A stretch of DNA of 64,000 nucleotides, from the NCBI GenBank assembly GCA_965199815.1, contig CBDATE010000034.1, forward strand, positions 310,001 through 374,000, in the 5' to 3' direction. The notes below the pieces were generated by a model. That model did not search any database and was not told the DNA's origin. It saw nothing but the letters and a program-made list of their open reading frames with translations. Within the stretch, counting starts at the first letter, position 1; each line of letters begins with the position of its first letter. The stretch comes from Azotimanducus sp965199815. Its GTDB lineage: Bacteria > Pseudomonadota > Gammaproteobacteria > Pseudomonadales > Azotimanducaceae. The position numbers were made by a program, and so were the translations under genes. This document shows positions 8,746-16,368 of the stretch, in pieces.

Positions 8746-9300
8746 GTGTCTGTGCGTGAGGTATGCGTGTTCGCCGGTACGCGAGACGGGGCGCAAGCCG
8801 CCTATGTTGAGCAGGCGCGGCATCTCGGTGCACTGCTGGCCAGAGCCGATGTGGGACTCGTGTATGGCGGCGGCGGGAGTGGACTGATGGGCGCGTTGTC
8901 CGATGCTGCGGTTGCCGGTGGAGGCCGGGTGACCGGCGTGGTGCCGCCGGGCTTCGACATGACGGTGACCGGCAATCCGGGGGTGAATGTCGAGCACCGG
9001 CCCAATCTCGCCGAGCGCAAGCGCGTCATGGCTGACTGGGCGGATGCCTTTATCGCCCTGCCTGGAGGCTATGGCACTCTGGATGAAATCCTCGAGGTCA
9101 TCGTGTCCCGGTTCGCGCATGAACACGCCAAGCCGCTGGTGCTGATTGATCCGGACGGCTATTGGTGCGAGTTCGAGCGCGTGTGCAGGCGCTTCGTGAC
9201 TTGTGGGTTCGCGGACTCGGGCGCACCGGATCTGCTCATCAAGGCGCACAGCGCAGACGAGGCGCTCGAGTTGCTGGGAATAACCGAGGCGCGGGCGTGA
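8746..9300 (+). CDS. LOG-family (TIGR00730) cytokinin-type nucleotide phosphoribohydrolase
   Basis: A 184-residue Rossmann-fold protein of the LOG ('lonely guy') family, which cleaves nucleoside 5'-monophosphates to base and ribose 5-phosphate. The diagnostic motifs are GGGxxGLMGA (41-50) and PGGYGTLDE (106-114), with 'LAERKRVM' between. I take GTG 8746 (VSVREVCVFAG), the start that fits the family; a TTG at 8725 in the same frame would add 7 residues. The final codons (ACC GAG GCG ... TGA) lie inside the left direct repeat of the accessory island, so the island junction is exactly at this gene's 3' end. Confidence 0.88.
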   Translation: MSVREVCVFAGTRDGAQAAYVEQARHLGALLARADVGLVYGGGGSGLMGALSDAAVAGGGRVTGVVPPGFDMTVTGNPGVNVEHRPNLAERKRVMADWADAFIALPGGYGTLDEILEVIVSRFAHEHAKPLVLIDPDGYWCEFERVCRRFVTCGFADSGAPDLLIKAHSADEALELLGITEARA

Positions 9301-9328
9301 GCGGGCGCTATCAATCCACCGCAACTGC
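9282..9328 (+). repeat. left direct repeat of the accessory island (att-like)
   Basis: Bases 9294-9328 are a 35-bp perfect copy of 16055-16089. Upstream, 'aaccgaggcg' also matches (16049-16058) if a 6-bp insertion (cgggcg) in the left copy is allowed. The repeat covers the last codons and stop of the LOG gene and the last codons of the cytosine methyltransferase. Confidence 0.9.
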
Positions 9329-10444
9329 TTCGGAATTCGCTTCAAGAGCCTGCAGGAATCCGCCCGGATATCGAAGTCGGCCTTCCCGAGCGCGGCGCAC
9401 GAACCCTCTCAGGGCGCGCAATGACAGATCGGGCCATTCTTCCGTGGCGAATGCGGAGAGTCTCCCCGGAGGGCAGCACAGGATGTGCTCCGAGACTCGC
9501 GCTGTCATTCTCTGGCCGCCCATGTGCCAGGCCGCAGTTGGCCAGCGCGAGCCTTCAGTCAGGGGCGTGTCCTTGCTCGAATCGTATTGCTCGGGATTTT
9601 CCAGCTTGCGTCCAATCCACCCTGCAACGGGTACGGATACCGCATTTCCCACCAGATGCCAGCGAAACCGCTTGTTGCCGGGGTCTTGCAATGCCGATGT
9701 CCAATCCCCGGGGAACCCCTGTAGCTGTTCACAGACTTCTATCGGAGGGGTGACGACTCGTCCGCTGGGGAGCAAAACTGCTGGCGGCGAAGGAATGCCC
9801 AACCCCGACCCCGCCTTCAGGGGTGGCACCGCATCGGCTGTGATGCCGTGGCCGGATCGTCCCTCTGTCCAGTAGAATCCAATCGGCTTGCCGAGATCGA
9901 CCTGCGGCCAATCTGGTTCCGGTATGTCGTCGGAAAGCAGCACGTTGCGCGGGTCTTCGCACTGGCTGGCTACTATGAACACTCTTCGGCGCCTTTGCGC
10001 CAACCCGAATGAACGACTTTCGACCACGCGATAGGCCCAGCGGTAGCCGAGCTCTTCAAGGCTTTCGAGAAGCTGGTGCATTGCGGCACCTCCGGCCAGG
10101 TGGAGCATGAAGTACACGTTTTCGATGACAACCCAGGGAACGCGCTGCTCTTTGAGCAAGCGGAAGAGACTGTCGATTATCCGGCTCTTTTTGCCCTTCA
10201 GGCCAGACTTGTCGCCCGCCATGGCCAGATTCTGGCAGGGAAAGCCCGCTGTGACGACTTCAGTTTCCCCGGGCAGCGACCTGAGTGTGGTGACATCTGT
10301 ATCTATCGCGACACGAGGAAAGCGATGACGAATCACGGCCAACGCCCGGGTGTCCTTCTCACTCATGAATATCGTGCGGTGGCCTGAGCGCTCCAGTCCC
10401 AGTTCAAACCCGCCTATGCCTGCGTACAATCCCGATACCAACAT
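9311..10444 (-). CDS. DNA (cytosine-5) methyltransferase, modification-type
   Basis: A 377-residue C5-cytosine DNA methyltransferase. Motif I 'GLYAGIGGFELGL' (5-17) binds AdoMet; motif IV GFPCQ carries the catalytic C70; motif VI IENV (107-110), motif VIII QRRRRVF (150-156) and motif X GNAVSVPVA are present in normal order, with a short target-recognition region before motif X and a ~95-residue C-terminal extension. Its ATG (10444) lies inside the 5' end of the divergent adenine methyltransferase gene (ATG 10416), a 29-bp head-to-head overlap. No partner restriction enzyme is recognisable next to it. Target site unknown. Confidence 0.95.
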   Translation of the reverse strand: MLVSGLYAGIGGFELGLERSGHRTIFMSEKDTRALAVIRHRFPRVAIDTDVTTLRSLPGETEVVTAGFPCQNLAMAGDKSGLKGKKSRIIDSLFRLLKEQRVPWVVIENVYFMLHLAGGAAMHQLLESLEELGYRWAYRVVESRSFGLAQRRRRVFIVASQCEDPRNVLLSDDIPEPDWPQVDLGKPIGFYWTEGRSGHGITADAVPPLKAGSGLGIPSPPAVLLPSGRVVTPPIEVCEQLQGFPGDWTSALQDPGNKRFRWHLVGNAVSVPVAGWIGRKLENPEQYDSSKDTPLTEGSRWPTAAWHMGGQRMTARVSEHILCCPPGRLSAFATEEWPDLSLRALRGFVRRAREGRLRYPGGFLQALEANSEAVAVD

Positions 10445-11789
10445 CAGCCCGTCTCAGGTCGCCAGAGACCTTCACAATCTGTGTGGAGTGTATACAAAGC
10501 CAGCGACGGTGAATCGTGTTCTTGATTCGATCGGATGGATAGCCACCGAGGATCTCTCCCGCGCCCGCCTGCTCGAGCCTGCGGCCGGCGACGGTGCGTT
10601 TCTTGAAGAAGCGGCATCACGGCTTGTCGATTCCCTGGCATATCACGGGCACGAAGCCACTATCGAATGTCTCCGTGAGCGAATAACGGCGTTCGAACTC
10701 GTGCCCGAGGAGGCTGCCAAGGCGCGCAAACGCCTGGTCAGGAAGCTGCTTGTGCACGGTATCCGCCGAACACTGGCACGAAACTGTGCCCGCGCCTGGG
10801 TGACGACCGGAGACTTCCTGCTTGCGCGCCTGACCAACGCCGACTTCACTCATGTAGTCGGTAATCCACCCTATGTGAGGTGGTCCAAATTGCCGCTGCC
10901 GCTGAAGTCTGCCTATACCGATCACTTGTCGAAAGAGGTTGCGCGTGGCGATCTGTGCTTGCCTTTTCTCGACCGCTCCTTCGCGCTTCTCGCTCCCGAG
11001 GGCCGGTGCGGATTCATCTGCTCCGATCGGTGGAGATATGCTGGCTATGGCGAAGCCTTCCGGCAAAAATGGCTGCCCGTGATGGACATCGAGACGACAG
11101 GAGCCGGGCACCCGCAAGATGTGTTTCAGCGGGATGTGTATGTGTATCCCGACATCTTGCTGGCCTCCCGTAGCCCGCAACCGAAACCCATGAGTCGAAG
11201 ACGACGCAAGCGCGGCGAAACGCTTGCCGAACTGGGGTGCACCATTCGCGTTGGCCCTGCCCTTGGTGTCGCGGAGGCTTTTCTGCTCAATCCTGGCGAT
11301 AGCGAAGTTGAATCCGAGTTGATGCATTCCTGGATTGACACCCGCAATATTCGTGCCGACCACATTCGAGCAAGCGGTCGGCGGGTGATTGCTCCGTTTG
11401 ATACGGAGGGAACCTTGATTGACATTCAGGCGTTTCCACTGCTCCTGGCTCGGCTCGAACGCTTCAGGGAACGCCTCGAGAATCGCTATATTGTCCGCAA
11501 TGGCGCTCCCTGGTATCGAACGATTGACCGGATTCAGGCATCGGACTGGGTGGCACCCAAGTTGCTCGTGCCGGAACTGTCCAGAATGCCCCGCGTCGTG
11601 CTTGATCACAGCGGCGCGATTCCTTCCCATGGCATCTACTGCATCTTCTCGCCCAAGCGCAACATTCAGGAAATCCATGACAGGTTGAGCAACGGGAGGC
11701 TTGCCGATGCGATCAGCCCGCTTGCGCCGAGGGTAAAGGGCAACTATGTTCGCTGTTATCGTCGATTTCTTGATGCGATCGAGATTTAG
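10416..11789 (+). CDS. N6-adenine DNA methyltransferase (N-6_Mtase type)
   Basis: A 457-residue AdoMet-dependent DNA methyltransferase. Motif I LEPAAGDGAF (53-62) and motif IV NPPYVRW (150-156) are clear, followed by 'GDLCLPFLDRSFALLAPEGRCGFI', the usual order in Eco57I/TaqI-like adenine methyltransferases. The C-terminal ~200 residues presumably form a target-recognition domain; no nuclease motif (PD-ExK or HNH) was seen, so it does not look like a fused type IIG enzyme. I prefer ATG 10416; the frame is open further upstream but overlaps the divergent m5C gene. Its 3' end overlaps the convergent unknown gene by 4 bases. Confidence 0.85.
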   Translation: MPAYNPDTNISPSQVARDLHNLCGVYTKPATVNRVLDSIGWIATEDLSRARLLEPAAGDGAFLEEAASRLVDSLAYHGHEATIECLRERITAFELVPEEAAKARKRLVRKLLVHGIRRTLARNCARAWVTTGDFLLARLTNADFTHVVGNPPYVRWSKLPLPLKSAYTDHLSKEVARGDLCLPFLDRSFALLAPEGRCGFICSDRWRYAGYGEAFRQKWLPVMDIETTGAGHPQDVFQRDVYVYPDILLASRSPQPKPMSRRRRKRGETLAELGCTIRVGPALGVAEAFLLNPGDSEVESELMHSWIDTRNIRADHIRASGRRVIAPFDTEGTLIDIQAFPLLLARLERFRERLENRYIVRNGAPWYRTIDRIQASDWVAPKLLVPELSRMPRVVLDHSGAIPSHGIYCIFSPKRNIQEIHDRLSNGRLADAISPLAPRVKGNYVRCYRRFLDAIEI

Positions 11790-12430
11790 CCGTCAGGGGA
11801 ACCTCCGAGCATGCTCTTCATCAACTGCTGATAATTGCGCTCTCTTTTGCCTTTGAACATTTTTTCCAGTAAATCTTCAACCTTCTCCGGGTATCCATGC
11901 ATTGCGATCAGCATGGTCAGGAACCTGCTCGCCAGGTCGTTGCTCGGGATGGGAAATGCCGGATAGCTGTCCGGTATCCACTCCGGGATGTTCGGCAGCT
12001 GTATGCTTTTGTGGCCAATTTTCCGACTCAGCTGAACATGTTCATATTTGTGCGTGGAACTCTCTTGTTCGCCAGGTTCGAACCTGAATGCGACAGGGCA
12101 ACCCTCGTTGGCTGGCAGTATCACCATGTCGAAAGATGGATCTCCGCGGGTGTTTTTCACGAGAGCGAAAAACGCTCGGAATGCCCTTTTCGGTGGGTGC
12201 GGCATTGGGATGAGCAGCAGTTTTGCACGTGAACCCGGCTCGAAAGGCTTGTTTATAGCCCTGTTGGCCTGAGGCGCATTCGTGGCTATGTCAACGCGCC
12301 CGCCGAGTGCTTCCTCTGCTTCTCCTTGTTCCTTTGAGTTCAATTCCCCCCATTGCGCAATGCCCAGCTCCGCGTAGGGCTTGACCAATTCATCAAGAGC
12401 CTTCCTCTTCGCCTTCTGTTCACTCGTCAT
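11786..12430 (-). CDS. unknown protein, third gene of the kinase-receiver operon
   Basis: I do not recognise this 214-residue protein. It is charged and Lys-rich at both ends, with a predicted N-terminal helix ('KRKALDELVKPYAELGIAQW'), a central strand-rich section ('AKLLLIPMPHPPKRAFRAFF', 'FDMVILPANEGCPVAF') and a helical C-terminus ('LASRFLTMLIAMHGY', 'VEDLLEKMFKGKRERNYQQL'). No membrane segment, signal peptide or nuclease motif is evident. Its ATG overlaps the stop codon of the receiver-domain gene by 4 bases (ATGA), implying translational coupling. It could be the effector or an adaptor of the system; that is inference from position only. Confidence 0.75.
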   Translation of the reverse strand: MTSEQKAKRKALDELVKPYAELGIAQWGELNSKEQGEAEEALGGRVDIATNAPQANRAINKPFEPGSRAKLLLIPMPHPPKRAFRAFFALVKNTRGDPSFDMVILPANEGCPVAFRFEPGEQESSTHKYEHVQLSRKIGHKSIQLPNIPEWIPDSYPAFPIPSNDLASRFLTMLIAMHGYPEKVEDLLEKMFKGKRERNYQQLMKSMLGGSPDG

Positions 12431-13680
12431 TCCGAGGATTCCACGATTCGACTGAGCGGAGAAAACCGAATACCCTGATCCCGCCGTGCAACATATCGCC
12501 GACGCCAGGATCCGCCGATATCGACATCAATCTCCTGCAAATTCGCGGCATCCATTTCCACAAAGGCGGAGATGTCTTCGCAAAACACAGCATCCGGCCA
12601 CTCCTCCTTCGATGCAAAGAATTGACGACGCAATTCCTCGTCTGCCTTGATCCTGGGCCACCAGAAGCAGGGGTATGGAAGCCAGAAATCGGGCTTGAAC
12701 TGCATGTTTTTCTCCACGCATCTCTCGTAGGCATCCCGATTCAGTCCGTAGGGAGGCGATTGGCAAGTGGTCACCCCGTTCCAGGCGCTCAAATTTCCTG
12801 ATTCCTTGCCGAGTACGGAGGGCCTTCGGACAACCAGATGCGGCAGGTCGATCAATACGTCCTGAGGAGCGAGAATTTCGCGTCGCAGCCACCGTTCCAC
12901 ATCAGCAGCGGCTGTCCGACAAACAGCTTCAATAGCCCATGAGCAAGACTTCTCGTCACACTTTCCGATCTTCTCTATGGTTTCCGGGTCGAGCGATTCA
13001 TTGGCCTCGAATACATCCCGAAAGGTGACCTTCTGAATGGCGCTCGATTGTGATGCGAGCGCCTTTGATCGATGCGACATGTAGTCGGTCGCTTCATCCG
13101 GGAAGTTCAGCGCACTCCAGACGGGAGCCCTCGGATTTTCGCGCACACAACCAATCTGCCGTCTCCGGTTACCGACAGCATCAGACAAACACGGCCAATA
13201 CCAGGGGGCAAACTTGTCGTCTTGCCCGCCCCACAGCCTTGATTTCGCCAAATGAGGCGTGTTCAACGCAAGATCAGCGACCGAACTGCTATCGCCAAAC
13301 AGGTGCTGCAGATCGAAGTCGACATTTGGCCTCTTGTTGAGCGAGATGATGTAGGGAATATCCGTGAAGGCTCTGAGGTATCCAATAACCGACTCTGCCG
13401 TCAGTCGCGCGCCACCAAACTCGAGCTCGGCAAGGTTGTTGTCGAAAATCACCAGATCGACATTGGTAAATTGTTCAGGATGCTCGATCCGATGTGCATC
13501 AGAGCCGCTCTCGAGAGCCTTCTTCGCCTCCTCGAACAGTTTCCTGATCGCCTGTCGCAGTGCGTCACCAAAGAGCAGCGCCACATTGTCCGCCTGACTC
13601 ACCTCGGTCAGCTTCGATTTTGCGCCCTCGCAGGCTTCTTCACGATCGTCGCAGATCAGTATCTTCATCTCTGTTGACAT
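12427..13680 (-). CDS. response-regulator-like protein with unrecognised C-terminal domain
   Basis: 417 residues. The first ~120 look like a CheY-type receiver: acidic pair D11-D12 (KILICDD), phospho-acceptor D80 in 'DLVIFDNNLAELEF', S113 and K116 in 'YIISLNKRP'. A charged insertion follows the first helix (45-75). The remaining ~300 residues match no output domain known to me (not HTH, GGDEF or HD) and are rich in Trp, Cys and Pro ('WYWPCL', 'WLPYPCFWWPRIK'). I start at ATG 13680, 4 bases after the kinase stop, with AAAGGA just upstream; ATG 13701 would overlap the kinase. It is probably phosphorylated by the adjacent kinase; the role of the C-terminal half is unknown. Confidence 0.8.
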   Translation of the reverse strand: MSTEMKILICDDREEACEGAKSKLTEVSQADNVALLFGDALRQAIRKLFEEAKKALESGSDAHRIEHPEQFTNVDLVIFDNNLAELEFGGARLTAESVIGYLRAFTDIPYIISLNKRPNVDFDLQHLFGDSSSVADLALNTPHLAKSRLWGGQDDKFAPWYWPCLSDAVGNRRRQIGCVRENPRAPVWSALNFPDEATDYMSHRSKALASQSSAIQKVTFRDVFEANESLDPETIEKIGKCDEKSCSWAIEAVCRTAAADVERWLRREILAPQDVLIDLPHLVVRRPSVLGKESGNLSAWNGVTTCQSPPYGLNRDAYERCVEKNMQFKPDFWLPYPCFWWPRIKADEELRRQFFASKEEWPDAVFCEDISAFVEMDAANLQEIDVDIGGSWRRRYVARRDQGIRFSPLSRIVESSE

Positions 13681-13684
13681 CACA

Positions 13685-15961
13685 TTATCCTTTCCAGGCA
13701 ATTTCCATGGTTGTCGAGAATCCGCTCGGCGGCATCACAAAACGCACCTCTGCTCCCCTGTGCCTGGCGATCATTCTGACGATAGCCAGCCCGAGCCCCT
13801 GTCCACCCAGGGCGATGGAACGATTGGCATGCGTTATCTTCGTCCGTCGCTCGAATGGTTCAAAAAGAATGTCGGCAGCTTCCAGCGGCATCGCCAGCCC
13901 GGTGCCGGTATCACTTATGCGGAGCCATTGCCGCCGTCGCTCGATTGCGCCATCAAGGCGTATCGCGCGGTGCTCTGTGTCAAGCATGGCATCCCAGGCA
14001 TTGAACATGATGTTCTGAATGATCGCGCTCCATTCGACAAAAGCACCGACAGGAAAGTGCAAATCCCGCGGGATGCCGCCGAGGTCAAACGCTACCCGCG
14101 GCATGCGCACCCGCACGGCCGTAACCATCTGGCCGACAATCATGGAAACCGACAAGCGCCGGGTGGCTTCCCGATCTTCCGCATCAGCCAGTGGCGAAAA
14201 GAGCTGCCTGTAGGAGTTGAATCGTTCGTTGAACGTGCGCAAACTGATCGTTGCTTTCTCGAGCCGTGGAGACGGGTTTTCGTCCAGCAGCTCTTGCAGT
14301 GTGTCAGCAACATCTGCGACCAGACTTGCCTCGCGGGCAATTTCATGCTCCATGGCCAGAGCGGCCATTCCAGCCGTCGCGAGTGGGCCGAGAATCGCCG
14401 CCCCGCTATCCGGAGCCTTCTTCTCGATGCGAATGGCTCTATCTACGCGAATCAGCTCGCGCTTGATCTCTGTGTAGGCCTCATCTGGCACCTGTGCCTT
14501 GTTCCTTTCGAGAATCCGGGTGGCTTCCGTTACCACGCGAGATGGCTGCTCGATTCTCTGTCTGTTCCGAATCTGCCTGTCTGCCAGCGCCCGGTAGCGA
14601 TTCGCGTACAAATCCAGGCCAAAACGCACGAAGTCACGCAGTTGACTGAACGCATCGTTTGGCACCAGACGATCCCGTCCGGGCTGAATTCGCAGGCAAT
14701 CGTCGGCTCTGCCTCGTTGTTCGAGAATATGCCGCTCGTGGTTGGTGTTCACGTCAACGGCCCCGAAAATGCGCCCTGGAGCGGGGAGGTCGAGGAGATA
14801 GCGCTCCGATATTCTCAGTTTGGCAGGCAACAACTCCGATATGGTCAGGCGCCTGCCTTGATCGATAGCGACATCAAGCCAGTCCTGGCCGCCCATATCG
14901 CTTGATGAGCCGTAGTAAGGCAAGCGAAAGCCTGCGTCATACACGGATACGTTGCCGAACTTGCGCAAGTAGTCGCGCATATCGTTTACAGGGATTCCAC
15001 CCGGCTGACGCCCCTGGGTCTTGAATATCAGCACCTCGAAACGGGCCTGATCGAGGCACGGTGGCACGGGACGAGAGGCCGGGTCGTCGCCCGGCTGACC
15101 CCGTGATGTGGGTGTTCGACTCAGCGGAAAATCAAGGGGTTCGCGGAAGGTGTGGGTTTTCTGCGAGCCATCCGGGTAGCCCTTCCTGAATTCGACCTGT
15201 ACCGACGCTCCTCCGCCACGCCCGAAATCAAGTCCACCTTCCAGAGAGCCGGTAATACGTGCTTTCCAGTTGGAGAAGAGGGCTTCACGCTTCTCGTCAA
15301 ACGCGTCCCTGGCGCTCGAGATACCGGGCGCGTTCAGGTCAACCTGAAAGTCGTATGCGGTCCTGTTCGTGTGGTGGACATCCCGGAAGGGAGAGCGTAA
15401 CACCCACAGTTCGTTGCCCAAGGCGTTGATGGCCTGTGAATCCCAGGTTGTCCGCAGACCACGGAGGATGATCTGTGTTCCGTTGCGGGAGCCATCTGCG
15501 TAGCGTCTTGTCTGTTGTCTCGATTCCCACCGCACCTTGACGGTTTCAACATCCGCGCCACTGCGGATCGTCCGCCAGTCCACATCTGCGCACAACACCT
15601 GACCGGAAGAAGACTGTGCGCTGCTGCACAGCTCCATCCTTGCCGCCAGGAACTGGGCGGACAAGCGGCCTATTCCCTTGGAGCCGGTCAGTTGTCGGGC
15701 GAGACCCGGCGAGATTTGTTGCTGTGCCCTGTGGGTGGTGCCAACTCGTAGCCAGATATCGTGGAACTCTCGCTCCGTCATGCCATGGCCGTCGTCCGTC
15801 ACCACAATACGATCGTCTTCAATGTCTATTCGGCACGTGTGGGCATCCGCATCGTAGGCATTCTTGACCAGTTCAGCCAGGGCGATGTGCGCCCGGCCAA
15901 TCAGGCGCTCGCCCAATTCCCGGAGCAGTGCGGCATCTACCTTGAATTGAGCGGATTGCAT
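13685..15961 (-). CDS. double-ATPase histidine kinase (N-terminal GHKL/MORC-like domain plus HisKA-HATPase)
   Basis: 758 residues, cytosolic, no membrane segments. The N-terminal ~200 form an Hsp90/MutL/MORC-like GHKL ATPase: N-box ELVKNAYDADA (30-40), DDGHGM (56-61), TGSKGIGRLS (92-101). A second beta-rich section follows. The C-terminal part is a canonical histidine kinase: H-box 'ALAMEHEIARE' with H539, N-box 'QNIMFNAWDA' (about 649-658), DTGTGL (684-689) and GGQGLGLA (719-726). Two complete Bergerat ATP-binding folds in one polypeptide are unusual. It is first in an operon with the receiver protein and the unknown protein. Prokaryotic MORC-like ATPases are known in restriction-modification loci, which fits the two methyltransferases nearby. 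Its signal and phenotype are unknown. Confidence 0.85.
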   Translation of the reverse strand: MQSAQFKVDAALLRELGERLIGRAHIALAELVKNAYDADAHTCRIDIEDDRIVVTDDGHGMTEREFHDIWLRVGTTHRAQQQISPGLARQLTGSKGIGRLSAQFLAARMELCSSAQSSSGQVLCADVDWRTIRSGADVETVKVRWESRQQTRRYADGSRNGTQIILRGLRTTWDSQAINALGNELWVLRSPFRDVHHTNRTAYDFQVDLNAPGISSARDAFDEKREALFSNWKARITGSLEGGLDFGRGGGASVQVEFRKGYPDGSQKTHTFREPLDFPLSRTPTSRGQPGDDPASRPVPPCLDQARFEVLIFKTQGRQPGGIPVNDMRDYLRKFGNVSVYDAGFRLPYYGSSSDMGGQDWLDVAIDQGRRLTISELLPAKLRISERYLLDLPAPGRIFGAVDVNTNHERHILEQRGRADDCLRIQPGRDRLVPNDAFSQLRDFVRFGLDLYANRYRALADRQIRNRQRIEQPSRVVTEATRILERNKAQVPDEAYTEIKRELIRVDRAIRIEKKAPDSGAAILGPLATAGMAALAMEHEIAREASLVADVADTLQELLDENPSPRLEKATISLRTFNERFNSYRQLFSPLADAEDREATRRLSVSMIVGQMVTAVRVRMPRVAFDLGGIPRDLHFPVGAFVEWSAIIQNIMFNAWDAMLDTEHRAIRLDGAIERRRQWLRISDTGTGLAMPLEAADILFEPFERRTKITHANRSIALGGQGLGLAIVRMIARHRGAEVRFVMPPSGFSTTMEIAWKG

Positions 15962-16048
15962 GAGTTCGCCTGCCCGAGCAGATCAGGTCGCCTTGTGAAT
16001 GCTTGCCAGGGAGGGAATTTCAGTGTGAGTTGTCCATTGCCGAGTGTC

Positions 16049-16089
16049 AACCGAGGCGTGAGCGGGCGCTATCAATCCACCGCAACTGC
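16049..16089 (+). repeat. right direct repeat of the accessory island (att-like)
   Basis: 35-bp perfect copy (16055-16089) of 9294-9328, with a further 6 matching bases upstream (16049-16054) after a 6-bp gap. It lies upstream of the kinase gene and 69 bp before tRNA-Asn. No reading frame uses this copy. The rest of 15962-16158 shows no gene. Confidence 0.9.
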
Positions 16090-16158
16090 GAGATTCGCGA
16101 ACATGCAACACCCGAACATGCAACACAAGGTACAATGCACCGCCTGAACGCTTTCGAT

Positions 16159-16234
16159 TCCGCCTTAGCTCAGTAGGTAGAGCAGCTGACTGTTAATCAG
16201 CGGGTCGCTGGTTCGAGCCCAGCAGGCGGAGCCA
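16159..16234 (+). tRNA. tRNA-Asn(GTT)
   Basis: Complete 76-nt cloverleaf: acceptor TCCGCCT pairs with AGGCGGA (16224-16230), D-arm GCTC/GAGC, anticodon stem GCTGA/TCAGC around the loop with GTT, T-arm GCTGG TTCGAGC CCAGC, discriminator G and genomically encoded CCA (16232-16234). A TACAAT box lies at 16131-16136. Confidence 0.97.
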
Positions 16235-16368
16235 ATCCCCCATCCTGTGCCGATTCTCGTGGTGATTCTTGTGCTCCCGGACTCGCGCACAGCTCCTGTC
16301 TCGCGTTCTTCTGCAACGAAAGACTGACGGAATGTTGTAGTATTTGTTTTTGTGCGTGAGGCAATCCG

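Larger units (their letters stand above)
9301..16089. mobile_element. candidate accessory/defence island bounded by 35-bp direct repeats
   Basis: About 6.8 kb between two perfect 35-bp direct repeats holds five genes: m5C methyltransferase, N6-adenine methyltransferase, unknown protein, receiver-domain protein and a double-ATPase histidine kinase. The left repeat contains the 3' end of the LOG gene; the right one lies 69 bp before tRNA-Asn. No integrase, transposase or recombinase is encoded inside, so if the unit moves it must use trans-acting functions or homologous recombination between the repeats. Confidence 0.55.

Noticed and set aside
10617..11678. 353-codon frame antisense to the adenine methyltransferase
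   Set aside because: Fully inside a gene with clear motifs I and IV on the opposite strand; no domain signal of its own.
13760..14905. 381-codon plus-strand frame inside the kinase gene
   Set aside because: Antisense shadow of the histidine-kinase domain; the kinase motifs on the minus strand are decisive.
9301..16089. Classical type II or BREX/DISARM restriction system
   Set aside because: No PD-ExK, HNH, GIY-YIG, helicase, phosphatase or Lon-like genes were recognised between the repeats; only the methyltransferases fit those systems.
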